The notes: generated by a model not told the origin, from the sequence alone. A stretch of DNA of 52,173 nt from Bacteroidales bacterium UBA5382 (GCA_002409745.1 DHOU01000014.1:1-52173), one strand, 5' to 3'. Shown: positions 24,840 through 34,462, numbered from the stretch's first letter. Numbers and translations are program-made.

Positions 24840-27386
24840 ATGAAAAAAGGAACATACATGTACACGTTCGATGAAGCTTATGAAGCTTCATTGAAATACT
24901 TTAAGGGCGATGAGCTTGCGGCCAAAGTGTGGGTCAGCAAGTATGCCTTGAAAGATAGCCAAGGCGTGATTTATGAAAAAACGCCGGAAGATATGCATTG
25001 GCGGTTGGCTAAAGAAATTGCCAGGATTGAGCAGAATTACGCCAATCCTTTGAGCGAGAAACAACTTTTCGACCTTTTCGATCAGTTTAAGTATATTATT
25101 CCGCAGGGAAGCCCCATGACCGGCATCGGAAATGAATTTCAGGTGGCTTCGTTGTCCAATTGTTTCGTTATCGGGATGGATGGTAATGCCGACTCTTACG
25201 GCGCGATTATCCGTATCGATGAGGAGCAAGTGCAACTGATGAAACGCCGCGGCGGGGTAGGGCACGACTTGTCGCATATCCGCCCGAAAGGGTCGCCGGT
25301 AAAAAACTCGGCGCTCACTTCTACCGGATTGGTGCCGTTTATGGAGCGGTATTCCAATTCTACGCGCGAAGTGGCGCAAGACGGCCGTCGGGGAGCGCTC
25401 ATGCTAAGTGTTTCCATCAAACATCCCGATTCGGAAGATTTTATCGATGCAAAACTGGAACAGGGAAAGGTTACCGGAGCCAATATCTCGGTGAAAATCG
25501 ATGATGAATTCATGCAGGCTGTACAAGACGGTAACGTGTATGAACAAAAATATCCGATCGATTCCAATGACCCGAAATATTCCAAAAATATCGATGCCGG
25601 AGCGTTGTGGCGCAAAATTGTTCATAATGCCTGGCAGTCGGCAGAGCCGGGCGTGCTCTTTTGGGATACAATCATTCGCGAGTCTGTTCCCGACTGTTAT
25701 GCCGACCTGGGTTTTAAAACGGTATCGACAAATCCCTGCGGCGAAATACCTTTGTGTCCTTACGACAGTTGCCGTCTGTTGGCCATCAATTTGTATTCCT
25801 ATGTCGTCAATCCGTTTAAGAAAGAGGCGTATTTCGATTTCGACTTATTTGCCAAGCATGTCCGTTTAGCGCAACGGATCATGGATGATATCATCGATTT
25901 GGAATCGGAGAAAATCAATAAAATACTGGATAAGATCAATAGCGATCCCGAATCGGAAGAGGTGAAATCGTCTGAGCGCCATTTGTGGGAAAAGATCCGG
26001 AAGAAAACCTTACAAGGACGCCGGACGGGTGTCGGAATAACGGCCGAAGGCGATATGTTGGCGGCGTTGGGAATTCGTTACGGCTCGGAAGAAGGAAGCG
26101 ATTTTTCCGAAAAAGTGCATAAGGCGGTCGCGCTGAATGCTTATGCTTCGTCGACTATCCTTGCCAAAGAGCGCGGCGCTTTTGAAATATACGATGCCGA
26201 AAGGGAGAAGAATAATCCTTTTATCAACCGGTTGAAAGAGGCTGATGAGCAGCTTTATAAAGATATGGTGAAATACGGAAGGCGCAATATCGCCTGTCTG
26301 ACCATCGCTCCCACCGGAACGACCAGCCTGATGTCGCAAACCACTTCGGGTATTGAACCGGTGTTTATGCCGGTATATAAACGCCGCCGTAAAGTCAATC
26401 CGAGTGATAAAGACGCACGCATTGATTTTGTCGATGAAAACGGTGATTCGTGGGAGGAATATGTGGTGTTTCATCACAAATTCGTTACTTGGATGGAAGC
26501 TAGCGGATATTCCACTACAAAAATTTATTCGAATGAGGAGTTGGATGAGTTGGTGGCGAAATCTCCTTATTATAAAGCGACTTCGAACGATGTCGATTGG
26601 CTGCAAAAGGTACGCATGCAGGGGCGTGTTCAGAAATGGGTTGACCACTCGATCAGTGTGACCATTAATTTACCCCATGATGTCACGGAGGAGCTTGTCG
26701 GCGAATTATATATGGAAGCCTGGCGCTCCGGGTGCAAAGGTTGTACGGTTTATCGCGACGGATCGCGCGCTGGAGTGCTTATTTCCAACGATAAAAAGGA
26801 GGATAAGAAAGACGATGACTGTTTTGAAAGGCCTCCGATAGTCTCTTCGCGCCCGGCGGAATTGAAAGCCGATGTGATTAAGTTCCAAAATAATAAAGAG
26901 AAATGGATCGCTTTTATCGGCTTGCTGAACGGACGCCCGTATGAAATCTTTACCGGTATCAATGATGAGGATGACGGCATTATGATTCCTAAGAATATTT
27001 CGACCGGTAAGATTATCAAAGCCTATGATAAAGACGGACATAAGCATTATGACTTTCAGTTTAAAAACCGCCGGGGCTATAAGATAACCATTGAAGGGCT
27101 CGATAGCAAGTTTAATCCGGAGTACTGGAATTACGCCAAACTTATTTCGGGAGTGCTGCGATATGGAATGCCGATTGATCAGGTTATCAAACTGGTATCG
27201 GGACTGGAACTCGACAACGAAACCATCAATACATGGAAGAATGGCGTGGAACGCGCTCTCAAAAAATACCTTCCCAATGATACGGAAGCGAAAGGGCAAA
27301 AGTGCCCTGTGTGCGGCCAGGAAGCGCTGGTGTATGAAGAGGGTTGCTTGAAGTGCCGTAATTGCGGCGCATCGAAGTGCGGATAA
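24840..27386 (+). CDS. nrdJ: adenosylcobalamin-dependent (class II) ribonucleotide reductase
   Basis: An 848-aa class II reductase that makes deoxyribonucleoside diphosphates using a cobalamin-generated thiyl radical, without oxygen. The active-site motifs include SNCFVIG (C108), the radical-cysteine motif NPCGEIPL (C300), APTGTTSLM in the 10-stranded barrel, and the C-terminal GCKGCTVYRDGSR. The last 30 residues carry a CPVCG...CLKCRNCG zinc-ribbon-like module seen in many NrdJ proteins. An ATP-cone is not apparent at the N-terminus. The ATG at 24840 follows cggaagg, one of the few Shine-Dalgarno-like sequences here. I found no cobalamin riboswitch box in the 5' region. Confidence 0.92.
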   Translation: MKKGTYMYTFDEAYEASLKYFKGDELAAKVWVSKYALKDSQGVIYEKTPEDMHWRLAKEIARIEQNYANPLSEKQLFDLFDQFKYIIPQGSPMTGIGNEFQVASLSNCFVIGMDGNADSYGAIIRIDEEQVQLMKRRGGVGHDLSHIRPKGSPVKNSALTSTGLVPFMERYSNSTREVAQDGRRGALMLSVSIKHPDSEDFIDAKLEQGKVTGANISVKIDDEFMQAVQDGNVYEQKYPIDSNDPKYSKNIDAGALWRKIVHNAWQSAEPGVLFWDTIIRESVPDCYADLGFKTVSTNPCGEIPLCPYDSCRLLAINLYSYVVNPFKKEAYFDFDLFAKHVRLAQRIMDDIIDLESEKINKILDKINSDPESEEVKSSERHLWEKIRKKTLQGRRTGVGITAEGDMLAALGIRYGSEEGSDFSEKVHKAVALNAYASSTILAKERGAFEIYDAEREKNNPFINRLKEADEQLYKDMVKYGRRNIACLTIAPTGTTSLMSQTTSGIEPVFMPVYKRRRKVNPSDKDARIDFVDENGDSWEEYVVFHHKFVTWMEASGYSTTKIYSNEELDELVAKSPYYKATSNDVDWLQKVRMQGRVQKWVDHSISVTINLPHDVTEELVGELYMEAWRSGCKGCTVYRDGSRAGVLISNDKKEDKKDDDCFERPPIVSSRPAELKADVIKFQNNKEKWIAFIGLLNGRPYEIFTGINDEDDGIMIPKNISTGKIIKAYDKDGHKHYDFQFKNRRGYKITIEGLDSKFNPEYWNYAKLISGVLRYGMPIDQVIKLVSGLELDNETINTWKNGVERALKKYLPNDTEAKGQKCPVCGQEALVYEEGCLKCRNCGASKCG

Positions 27387-27430
27387 AAATATAATTGACT
27401 CAAGTTTCGCAAGGGACTTTAAGGAGCTAT

Positions 27431-27592
27431 AGATTACAAATTACAAATTACAAATTACGAATTAGAAATTACAAATTAGAAATTACAAATTAGAAATTAC
27501 AAATTACAAATTACGAATTAGAAATTACAAATTACAAATTACGAATTAGAAATTAAGAACTAAGGACAGTTAGGAGGTTAGGAGTTAGAAGT
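27431..27592 (+). repeat. degenerate 7-bp tandem array (aaattac)
   Basis: About 20 units of 7 bp, mainly aaattac, gaattag and aaattag, followed by a decayed section with gttagga-type words. It fills most of the 269-bp gap between the reductase and the DUF5040 gene. The rest of that gap is AT-rich with no clear promoter element. Confidence 0.85.
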
Positions 27593-27655
27593 GACTGTAA
27601 ACTGCAAACTTTCAGACGAAATAACTTACGAATCATAAATAAAATAAATAACAAA

Positions 27656-28462
27656 ATGAAACGAATACCTCTTTTTTTATTGGTCTTGCTTATCTTTCCG
27701 GCTATCGTGTCCGCTCAGCACAAAGCAAGTAACGAGTCGTATACTTTTTTACTTACCGGAGCGTCCTTTGCTTCCCCAAACAATGGTTGGTTTGAGGTGG
27801 GCTGCGATATTCTGGGGGCGAAACCCGTCAATAGGGCTATCGGAGGCGAAGCGATTGCCGATGCCGCTAACCGGATGGTTAAAGGTACGCTTTATACAAA
27901 GGCGGAGCTGGAAGAAATCGATGCGCTGGTTATCATGCAGGTACATGACAAAGATGTGTTTGATGAATCGCAGTTGAGCGATAAATATACCGATTATCAA
28001 ACGCCGTTCGACCGCAGTAACTATGCCGCAGCGTACGACTATGTGATCAAACGCTACATGGCGGAATGCTATAATCTGAAATTCGACGAAGGCTCGAAAT
28101 ATTACAATACGAAATACGGTAAGCCGGCGGTCGTCGTGCTTTGTACTGATTGGCACGATGCACGTGTGACTTTCAATACTTCCGTCCGGAAGTTAGCTGC
28201 AAAATGGGGCTTTCCCGTGGTGGAATTCGATCAGTTTATCGGCTTCTCGAAAAATACCGTGCATCCGGTCACGGGCGAACAGGTGAGCTTGCTCTTTACC
28301 GGCGATAAACAAACCATCGAAGGCGTAACGTACGGATGGCATCCCGAAAATGGTACCGATGCCTATATCCAACGCCGTATGGGAGCCATCTTCGCCGATA
28401 CCATGCAGAAGATTTTCCCGATCAAGCATGAGGTATTTGCGAAACCGCACTTTGCAAAATAG
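27656..28462 (+). CDS. DUF5040-like SGNH-type exported protein
   Basis: A 268-aa protein with a cleavable signal peptide ending in VSAQ. It resembles DUF5040 proteins of Bacteroidales, which have an SGNH-hydrolase-like fold. Block I reads TGASFASPNNGW (Ser in GAS rather than GDS), block II has NRAIGGEAIAD, block III QVHDKDVF has His where Asn is usual, and WHPENGTDAYI supplies the C-terminal His. The Ser and His therefore remain, but the atypical blocks make esterase activity uncertain. It lies 21 bp before the Nif3 gene and is probably cotranscribed with it. Confidence 0.7.
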   Translation: MKRIPLFLLVLLIFPAIVSAQHKASNESYTFLLTGASFASPNNGWFEVGCDILGAKPVNRAIGGEAIADAANRMVKGTLYTKAELEEIDALVIMQVHDKDVFDESQLSDKYTDYQTPFDRSNYAAAYDYVIKRYMAECYNLKFDEGSKYYNTKYGKPAVVVLCTDWHDARVTFNTSVRKLAAKWGFPVVEFDQFIGFSKNTVHPVTGEQVSLLFTGDKQTIEGVTYGWHPENGTDAYIQRRMGAIFADTMQKIFPIKHEVFAKPHFAK

Positions 28463-28483
28463 TTTCATTTTAAGAATAAGCGT

Positions 28484-29578
28484 ATGCGCATAAAAGATAT
28501 CATTCAAGCAATTGAACAATTGGCTCCGCTCGCGTTGCAGGAAGATTTCGACAACAGCGGGTTGCAGGTAGGCGATGTCAACCGCGAGGCCACGGGAGCG
28601 TTGCTTTGCATCGACGTTACGGAAAATGTGATGGACGAGGCGATATCGTTGGGATGCAATTTGATCATTTCGCATCATCCGTTGGCGTTCCGGCCGTTTA
28701 AATCGCTGACGGGCCGCACGTATATCGAACGTTGCCTGATCAAGGCTGTTAAAAACGATATTACGGTGTATGCCGCTCATACCAACCTCGATAACGCTAC
28801 CGGCGGAGTGAATTTCCGGTTGGCGGAAATGCTCGGACTGCAACAGATACGCATTCTTAGTCCGCAGAAAAAGGCATTGTTGAAGTTGGTTACGTTTGTG
28901 CCCGATACGCATGCCGAATATGTCCGTACGGCGCTCTTCAATGCCGGAGCGGGCAATATCGGCAATTACGATTCGTGCAGTTACAATCTTACCGGCGAAG
29001 GGACATTCCGTGCCGGCGAAAGTACCAATCCTTTTGTCGGGGAAATAGGGGAACTGCATTATGAAAAAGAGATACGCATCGAGACCGTCTTGCCTGCATT
29101 TCGTAAAGAGGAGGTTTTGCGTGCATTGATTGCCGTACATCCCTACGAAGAGCCTGCGTACGATTTCTACCCGTTGGAGAATGAATGGAAACAGGCCGGT
29201 AGCGGCGCTGTCGGAGTATTGCCCGAACCGATGCCCGAACAGGAGTTTTTGTATTTCCTTCAGGATGTTCTCAACTTACCTGCCATCCGCCATACTAAAA
29301 TGAGGAACCGGGAGATACGCGATGTGGCGCTCTGCGGAGGAAGCGGTGCATTTCTTATTCCGGAAGCCATTGCATACGGCGCCGATGTATTTATTACCGG
29401 AGAAGCTAAATACAACGACTTTTATGATGTGGAAGGCCGGATATTACTTGCCGTCGTAGGGCATTACGAGTCGGAGATCTGCACAAAAGAAATATTTTTC
29501 GATGTTATTTCGAAAAAATATCCTACCTTTGCACTTCATAAATCGGCATTCGATTCGAATCCCGTTAAGTATTTGTGA
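28484..29578 (+). CDS. Nif3-like dinuclear metal centre hexameric protein
   Basis: A 364-aa member of the NIF3/YbgI/YqfO (GTP cyclohydrolase I type 2-like) family, with the middle insertion domain found in YqfO. Metal-site motifs are ISHHPLAF (near residue 65), YAAHTNLDNATGGVN, and the C-terminal GEAKYNDFYD and VGHYESE. These toroidal hexamers bind two metal ions per subunit. Their physiological role is not settled, so I give none. It is followed by a strong hairpin terminator. Confidence 0.88.
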   Translation: MRIKDIIQAIEQLAPLALQEDFDNSGLQVGDVNREATGALLCIDVTENVMDEAISLGCNLIISHHPLAFRPFKSLTGRTYIERCLIKAVKNDITVYAAHTNLDNATGGVNFRLAEMLGLQQIRILSPQKKALLKLVTFVPDTHAEYVRTALFNAGAGNIGNYDSCSYNLTGEGTFRAGESTNPFVGEIGELHYEKEIRIETVLPAFRKEEVLRALIAVHPYEEPAYDFYPLENEWKQAGSGAVGVLPEPMPEQEFLYFLQDVLNLPAIRHTKMRNREIRDVALCGGSGAFLIPEAIAYGADVFITGEAKYNDFYDVEGRILLAVVGHYESEICTKEIFFDVISKKYPTFALHKSAFDSNPVKYL

Positions 29579-29614
29579 CGTAAAGCGGTCTGACTAGTTC
29601 CCGCTCTCACAAAT

Positions 29615-29663
29615 AATGTAGTAATGAAACGATCGCCGTATCGCATCATTACTACATTTTTGT
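29615..29663 (+). terminator. long hairpin terminator after Nif3 gene
   Basis: A perfect 13-bp stem is formed by aatgtagtaatga (29615-29627) and tcattactacatt (29646-29658), followed by tttg. Inside, cgat and atcg pair after a 2x2 internal loop, leaving a 6-nt loop. It is an AT-rich stem with a T tail, so termination is likely. Confidence 0.6.
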
Positions 29664-29714
29664 TAAAGACAGGCGACGTGAGCGAGGGTGTATCAAAAGT
29701 GAAAAGAGGGTTCA

Positions 29715-29784
29715 TCATTGCGGGCTTGACCCGCAATCTCCGGATAAAAGAATGTGGGGATTCCGCATCAAGTGCGGAATGACG
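29715..29784 (+). repeat. REP-like inverted repeat pair
   Basis: Two related palindromic elements face each other. The first, tcattgcgggcttgacccgc, begins at 29715. The second, on the minus strand, reads tcattccgcacttgatgcgg and ends near 29782. Each folds as a small hairpin and the two can also pair with each other. Similar TCATT(G/C)CG...CTTGA elements are dispersed in many bacterial genomes. Confidence 0.65.
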
Positions 29785-29841
29785 TGTTTTTGACAGCCGC
29801 CCTCTCGATAGGAGTATCAATTTTAATAAAAGAAATAGTAT

Positions 29842-30603
29842 ATGGCAAAGAAAAAAGCAGCTCAAGAGATTTCGGTGGAAGATAAGCTGAAATCGTTATA
29901 TAAACTACAAACCTATTTGTCGGAGATCGATAGGATAAAAACGCTTCGTGGGGAATTGCCTTTGGAGGTATCGGACTTGGATGACGAAATAGCCGGATTG
30001 GGTACGCGTATCAACAACCTTCAGCTCGAAATGAAGGAGCTGAATGATGCCACCAAACAGCAAAAAGCGAAAATTGAAACCACGAAGGTCAAAATAGAAA
30101 AATACAATTCCCAACTGAATAACGTACGGAATAGTAAAGAATATGACCATCTATCGAAAGAGATTGAGTTTGAAACGCTTGAAATAGAACTGGCGGAGAA
30201 GCATATTCGTGAATATTCCGAAGAGATAAAGACTATTCAGGAACAGATGGATAGCGCCAACGAAAACCTGAAAGAAAAGACACTCGATTTGGAGCAAAAA
30301 AAGCAAGAGTTGGACGATATTGTTTCTGAAACGAAAGCGCAGGAAGAGAAACTTCGTGAAAAGTCGAAGAAAATGGAATCCGGCATCGAGCCGCGTTTGT
30401 TGGCCGCTTTTAAACGTATCCGTAAAAACGCGCGTAACGGGTTGGGCGTGGTTCCTATTCAACGCGGAGCCTGCGGTGGATGCTTTAACAAAATTCCGCC
30501 TCAGAAACAAATGGATATCAAGTTAGGAAAGAAAATTATCGTGTGCGAATATTGCGGACGTATTATGATCGACCCCGAACTGGCAGGCATAGAAGAAGCT
30601 TAG
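29842..30603 (+). CDS. coiled-coil zinc-ribbon protein (C4-type, DUF164-like)
   Basis: A 253-aa protein made of a long coiled coil (about residues 15-180, rich in Lys, Glu and Gln) and a C-terminal zinc ribbon with C211-x2-C214 and C235-x2-C238. This matches the CT398/DUF164 family, which has been linked to sigma-54 and flagellar proteins in Chlamydia; no such partner is evident here. It ends 8 bp from the convergent DUF1460 gene. Fold and zinc binding are well supported; function is open. Confidence 0.85.
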   Translation: MAKKKAAQEISVEDKLKSLYKLQTYLSEIDRIKTLRGELPLEVSDLDDEIAGLGTRINNLQLEMKELNDATKQQKAKIETTKVKIEKYNSQLNNVRNSKEYDHLSKEIEFETLEIELAEKHIREYSEEIKTIQEQMDSANENLKEKTLDLEQKKQELDDIVSETKAQEEKLREKSKKMESGIEPRLLAAFKRIRKNARNGLGVVPIQRGACGGCFNKIPPQKQMDIKLGKKIIVCEYCGRIMIDPELAGIEEA

Positions 30604-30611
30604 CCTCCGGC

Positions 30612-31544
30612 CTATTTTATTTCCGCTACGATAATTCCCGTGCAGGATTTTTGTGAATCACAATACTCGTAGAGTGTTCCGGGTTGAATCATTATTTTAT
30701 CTCCCGACGAGGAAGCGTGGATAAAACTGAATCTTCCGTCTTTCCGGAAAGCGAACCCCATATGGGTTGTATCTAATCCTCCTATAGTCGTTGTGAATGC
30801 AATCACCACCATATGCGGAATACGGGCGGCCGCGGAAAGAATGGTCTCTTTGGGAAGATAATAAAATCCCCCTCTTCGGTTCATCGTCTCCTCTATCGAA
30901 CGAATCGCCATCCACATCGTCCCGTCGTCTTTTAATTGGCGATAAGCTTGTCGATGAGAAGACATGAAATCGATCTTCTTTGTTTCCCGTATTCCGCCTA
31001 AGGATTGGGAGATGTTTTCAAGAACCCCCTTTCGTTCGTTTTCATACATCCAGTCGGAAGTGTAATGAATTCGGGAAGCATAGTTCTGTATATTGCCGTT
31101 TCGGTACCGGATGTTTCGCAGCTTATCGGTAAACGTTTCGAACGACGGATTCGGTGATAAGGCGGTTTCTGATAAAGCGACCACCGTTTCCACATACGTC
31201 ATGCAATCGAACTCGCGCAAGTTGACAGTCAGCGTTTCTTCTTTATTGAGTTCGAGGGTTTGGCCTGTATATGGCGTGTTCAGGAAAAACAAGGCTGTTT
31301 TTTCCAATATATTGTTTATCGATAACGATTGAACGTTATTTATGAATGCCAAGTAAGAGGCGAAAATCTTTTTGTCTTGTTGAGTAAAGACTATTTTATC
31401 CGCTATCGATGCTTTTAGAGTCAATGCCGTAGCTCGATCCTTCCGATTGCCGATTATGTCGGCCTTGCCGTAAGGAGTGAAGATGAATAATCCGAAGATC
31501 ACGATGGTCAATACGCGAATAATAGGGCTGTTTATATCTTTCAT
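30612..31544 (-). CDS. DUF1460 N-acetylmuramoyl-L-alanine amidase-like protein
   Basis: A 310-aa exported protein with an N-terminal hydrophobic signal (VLTIVIFGLFIFTPYGKA). The DUF1460 signature NLREFDCMTYVET carries the catalytic-type Cys C114, and a His follows in FSFIHASS. Structures of the family show an NlpC/P60-like papain fold, and cell-wall peptide amidase activity is expected in the periplasm. It lies 13 bp downstream of the TPR-HTH regulator gene on the same strand and is probably cotranscribed. Confidence 0.85.
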   Translation of the reverse strand: MKDINSPIIRVLTIVIFGLFIFTPYGKADIIGNRKDRATALTLKASIADKIVFTQQDKKIFASYLAFINNVQSLSINNILEKTALFFLNTPYTGQTLELNKEETLTVNLREFDCMTYVETVVALSETALSPNPSFETFTDKLRNIRYRNGNIQNYASRIHYTSDWMYENERKGVLENISQSLGGIRETKKIDFMSSHRQAYRQLKDDGTMWMAIRSIEETMNRRGGFYYLPKETILSAAARIPHMVVIAFTTTIGGLDTTHMGFAFRKDGRFSFIHASSSGDKIMIQPGTLYEYCDSQKSCTGIIVAEIK

Positions 31545-31557
31545 TGTTTTTCAAATT

Positions 31558-33006
31558 TTATCCAAACGACTTTATATATTGGTACAGGTCTGTCTGACCA
31601 TCAATCTCAAATTTTTTTCTCAATCGACTTTTGCTTGTTTGTACCGAACGATGGGTGACAAAAGTATATTGAGCGATTTCTTTGGATGTGAAATCCAAAA
31701 ATATCAACGCGCATAATTGAAACTCGGAAGGAGTTAGGTCGGAGTACTTTTGAAAAATATTTTGACTAAATTGGGGATATACCTTCCTGAATAATGGGAG
31801 AAAGGCCGGGTCATTTTTCTGTGCTAATGTAAGAACCCTTTCCAGTGATTCATTCAATTTACTCTGTAAGTCGGTCACTTCTTTTTCTTTTTCTTCCAGT
31901 ATCTTTTTTTTCTTTTTGTTCCAATGCCGCCCATAAAGAAGAATCAAGATAGAGATGAAAACTAAGATTATCCCTATTATCGTTAAAATTTTTTGCTGCT
32001 CTATTTGGGCATAGTGTCGTTCTTCTTTCAATAAAATTTGTAGCGCCTGCTCAGTCGCTTTGTCCTTCGCATCTCTAAGTTCAGAACTGATTAATAAGTA
32101 TTTTTCGTTATAAAGCGTTGCTGAATCTTCTATGCCTTTCAGTGAATAGATCTCCGATATTTTTTGATAGATATTGGGGAATTCATTTTTCAGATTTGTC
32201 TCCTTTAAGTTTTGTAACGCTTTGCGGTAATAAAACAGAGCGGAATCAGATTCGTTCTTTTGACTATACAAATCTCCCCAATGACCGTATAGCCACGAGG
32301 TATAAGGATAGTCGTGTTTAGAGATGAGCGCAAGCGCGTTATTAAAATAATACGTGGCGGAATCATATTGTTGCTTGTTTCCAAAATACTCTCCGAAGAG
32401 GGTGTAAAGATTAATAGCATTGTTGAACGTTTTGTTCTCGTCCGTTCGCGCCAATAATTTTTTATTTTCCATTAGATAAAAAAATGAAGAATCCTGATCG
32501 CCTCTTATATTAAAAGCAATTGCGAGATTTTCGTATGCTAAACTGGTGAAACGCTCTCTCTCTTTCTTCTCCCGGATTTGAAGAGCGTAACCGTATGCTT
32601 TTTTTAACTCGGAAAAGGATGCCTCTTTTAATTTTAAATAAGAATACAACTGTCCCTTTATCCTGCTAATCTCCGATAACAAGATGTAATTTCCGGAAGT
32701 GTATTTTTCCTGTTCCGAAAGCGAAAGATATTGCAGTGATTTATTGTAATCCCCGAAGTAAAAAAGTAATTGTCCGATATAAAAACAAGACATCGCTTTT
32801 CCTTTTGAATAATTGCTTTCCCGGCTTTGAGATAAAGCTTTCACGGCGAATTCAAGTCCTTGCTCCGGTGATACACTCCTTATTTCTTTTGAGACTTTGG
32901 TCAATAAACTATCCACCGCTTGTTCTTTGATTGACAAGGGGGATTGAGGTCTTACATTCGGAAATAAACACAATAAAACGTAGAAACTTAAAACATATTT
33001 TTTCAT
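31558..33006 (-). CDS. TPR-transmembrane-HTH (LuxR-type) regulator
   Basis: A 482-aa protein. It has a signal sequence (MKKYVLSFYVLLCLFPNVRPQ), then tetratricopeptide repeats through about residue 320 that would lie in the periplasm. One transmembrane helix (ILTIIGIILVFISILILLYG) and a cytoplasmic coiled coil follow. The C-terminal helix-turn-helix reads LTPSEFQLCALIFLDFTSKEIAQ and VTHRSVQTSKSRLRKKF. Such one-piece sensors are common in Bacteroidetes and regulate envelope functions. I start it at 33006, where the signal peptide begins. It is divergent from the AraC gene that precedes the fimbrial operon, across 607 bp. Target genes cannot be told from sequence. Confidence 0.8.
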   Translation of the reverse strand: MKKYVLSFYVLLCLFPNVRPQSPLSIKEQAVDSLLTKVSKEIRSVSPEQGLEFAVKALSQSRESNYSKGKAMSCFYIGQLLFYFGDYNKSLQYLSLSEQEKYTSGNYILLSEISRIKGQLYSYLKLKEASFSELKKAYGYALQIREKKERERFTSLAYENLAIAFNIRGDQDSSFFYLMENKKLLARTDENKTFNNAINLYTLFGEYFGNKQQYDSATYYFNNALALISKHDYPYTSWLYGHWGDLYSQKNESDSALFYYRKALQNLKETNLKNEFPNIYQKISEIYSLKGIEDSATLYNEKYLLISSELRDAKDKATEQALQILLKEERHYAQIEQQKILTIIGIILVFISILILLYGRHWNKKKKKILEEKEKEVTDLQSKLNESLERVLTLAQKNDPAFLPLFRKVYPQFSQNIFQKYSDLTPSEFQLCALIFLDFTSKEIAQYTFVTHRSVQTSKSRLRKKFEIDGQTDLYQYIKSFG

Positions 33007-33613
33007 ACGGAAAAGATATAAAGACAATTTTCATAGGGTCTGTTCAGGAATAGAGTGTACAAAATAACAAGATTGAATGTACGGGGTTATTCCAAAACAC
33101 ATCCATAGGCCACAAAAATAAGATTATTGTTTTATTTATACAAGTTTATTTTAATAGTATTTCACGATTACGCGTTGATAATTCCCTGTTTGTTTTTTGT
33201 TGTTTGTCCGGAATAAATATTTTTTTTGCTTTTAACCCTGCTCCCGAATGTTTGGATTTGTTTTTGTGAAAAATCTATTTGTTATCTATTTATCAGCTAA
33301 ATAAAGAGTTGTTGTGGATTTCCTTCGATCCTTTAAGAAGGAGATGTAGTATGAATGTAGTATGCCTGTATTGGGCTTCTATTATGAAAAAACACGATCT
33401 TGTTCGAAATTTCTTGACAAAAAGATTAATTGTGAAAAAGTCTCAACGAGCTACATGGCTCTTCCGGAACGCTGAGTTTTCAGTCTTCGTATCAAATAGA
33501 ATGTGTAAGAAATAAAGGATGAGGAAAAATTCCCCAAAGTATAAGAGGTGAAAATCTGAAAGGATATTAACAGTACTTTTGTCTTTGGATAATAAAGAAA
33601 AGCGACAAAAATA
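33007..33613. other. long divergent intergenic region
   Basis: This 607-bp AT-rich stretch separates the TPR-HTH gene (minus) from the AraC gene (plus). On the minus strand TATTTTTG at 33113-33120 could be the -7 element of the TPR-HTH gene. On the plus strand TACTTTTG at 33574-33581 fits the AraC gene. A 78-codon open frame at 33279-33515 has no recognisable features. One isolated TTTGTCCGG lies near 33200. No RNA gene is recognisable. Confidence 0.5.
33574..33581 (+). promoter_or_regulatory. candidate promoter of fimbrial-locus AraC gene
   Basis: TACTTTTG fits TAnnTTTG and stands 32 bp before the AraC ATG, implying a short leader. The same octamer is used before the fimbrial operon at 34634. 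Confidence 0.5.
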
Positions 33614-34462
33614 ATGAGTAGATTGTATTATTTGAATGAGCACATTGAGTGTCCGAATTATCAATCGAATTATCGAGGAATGTTTTCGGAATATGCCGTT
33701 GATTCAGGTACGATGCTCGATATGAACGTAGAAGAAGCTTTTTGCTTTATCTTTATGCTAAAAGGAGAGATAGAGTTTTTTGGGGAAGACTCTCGTTTAA
33801 TTCTGAAAAAAGACAATCTGTATTCGTTAGGGAAAAATATCAATATTGGGATGCGGGCCAATAGCGATAGTTATTTTATACGGCTCATATTCGATAAACC
33901 GCAAATATTGTGTGATAAGTTTGAAATGATTGCATTGAAGAAGTACTTACCCGAGAGGGATGTCGCTTTGCGGGTTTTGCCGATGAATAAGCTTTTGGTC
34001 GACTTTGCGTCATCCGTGCACGAGTATTTGAATAATAAGATGTTTTGCCGTCATCTGTATGATATAAAACAGAGCGAGTGGTTTTTCCTCATGCGGGGAT
34101 TTTATACTAAAAAGCAAAACGCGATGTTTTTCTATCCGTTATTGAATGACGATACTTCTTTCGAAACAATGGTGAAAGAGAAAGCCGGCAAGGTTTCGAC
34201 AGTGAATGAATTAGCGGCGGCCTGTTGTATGTCGACTAAAACATTGACGCGTAAGTTCAAGAATCATTTCGATACGACACCCAAGCAGTGGCTTTTGGAG
34301 CAGAAAAAACAAATAGTAAAGATAGAGCTCTGGAAGACGGATAATTTTAAAGAGCTTCTCGGCAAACTCGGATTTTCTTCGTATGCTCATTTAAACGGGT
34401 ATTGTCTTAAATATTTCGGTAAAAGCGTTAAGGAGCTGAAAGAAGATCTTCAAAATAAATAA
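33614..34462 (+). CDS. AraC-type regulator upstream of fimbrial operon
   Basis: A 282-aa regulator. The N-terminal half looks like a cupin sensor (GMFSEYAVDSGTMLD, FCFIFMLKGEIEFFGED). The C-terminal about 95 residues are an AraC double helix-turn-helix: STVNELAAACCMSTKTLTRKFKNHF, then NFKELLGKLGFSSYAHLNGYCLKYFG. It lies in the same orientation just before the fimbrial operon, and the gap between them holds five phased TGTCC half-sites. It is the best candidate to control pilus expression. The ligand is unknown. Confidence 0.85.
   Translation: MSRLYYLNEHIECPNYQSNYRGMFSEYAVDSGTMLDMNVEEAFCFIFMLKGEIEFFGEDSRLILKKDNLYSLGKNINIGMRANSDSYFIRLIFDKPQILCDKFEMIALKKYLPERDVALRVLPMNKLLVDFASSVHEYLNNKMFCRHLYDIKQSEWFFLMRGFYTKKQNAMFFYPLLNDDTSFETMVKEKAGKVSTVNELAAACCMSTKTLTRKFKNHFDTTPKQWLLEQKKQIVKIELWKTDNFKELLGKLGFSSYAHLNGYCLKYFGKSVKELKEDLQNK

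Noticed and set aside
27431..27592. CRISPR array in the aaattac repeats
   Set aside because: Units are 7 bp with no spacers and no cas genes.
33279..33515. 78-codon open frame in the AraC upstream gap
   Set aside because: AT-rich, no family resemblance, no consistent start signal. A short stretch near 33340 resembles a ribosome site, but the peptide is not convincing.
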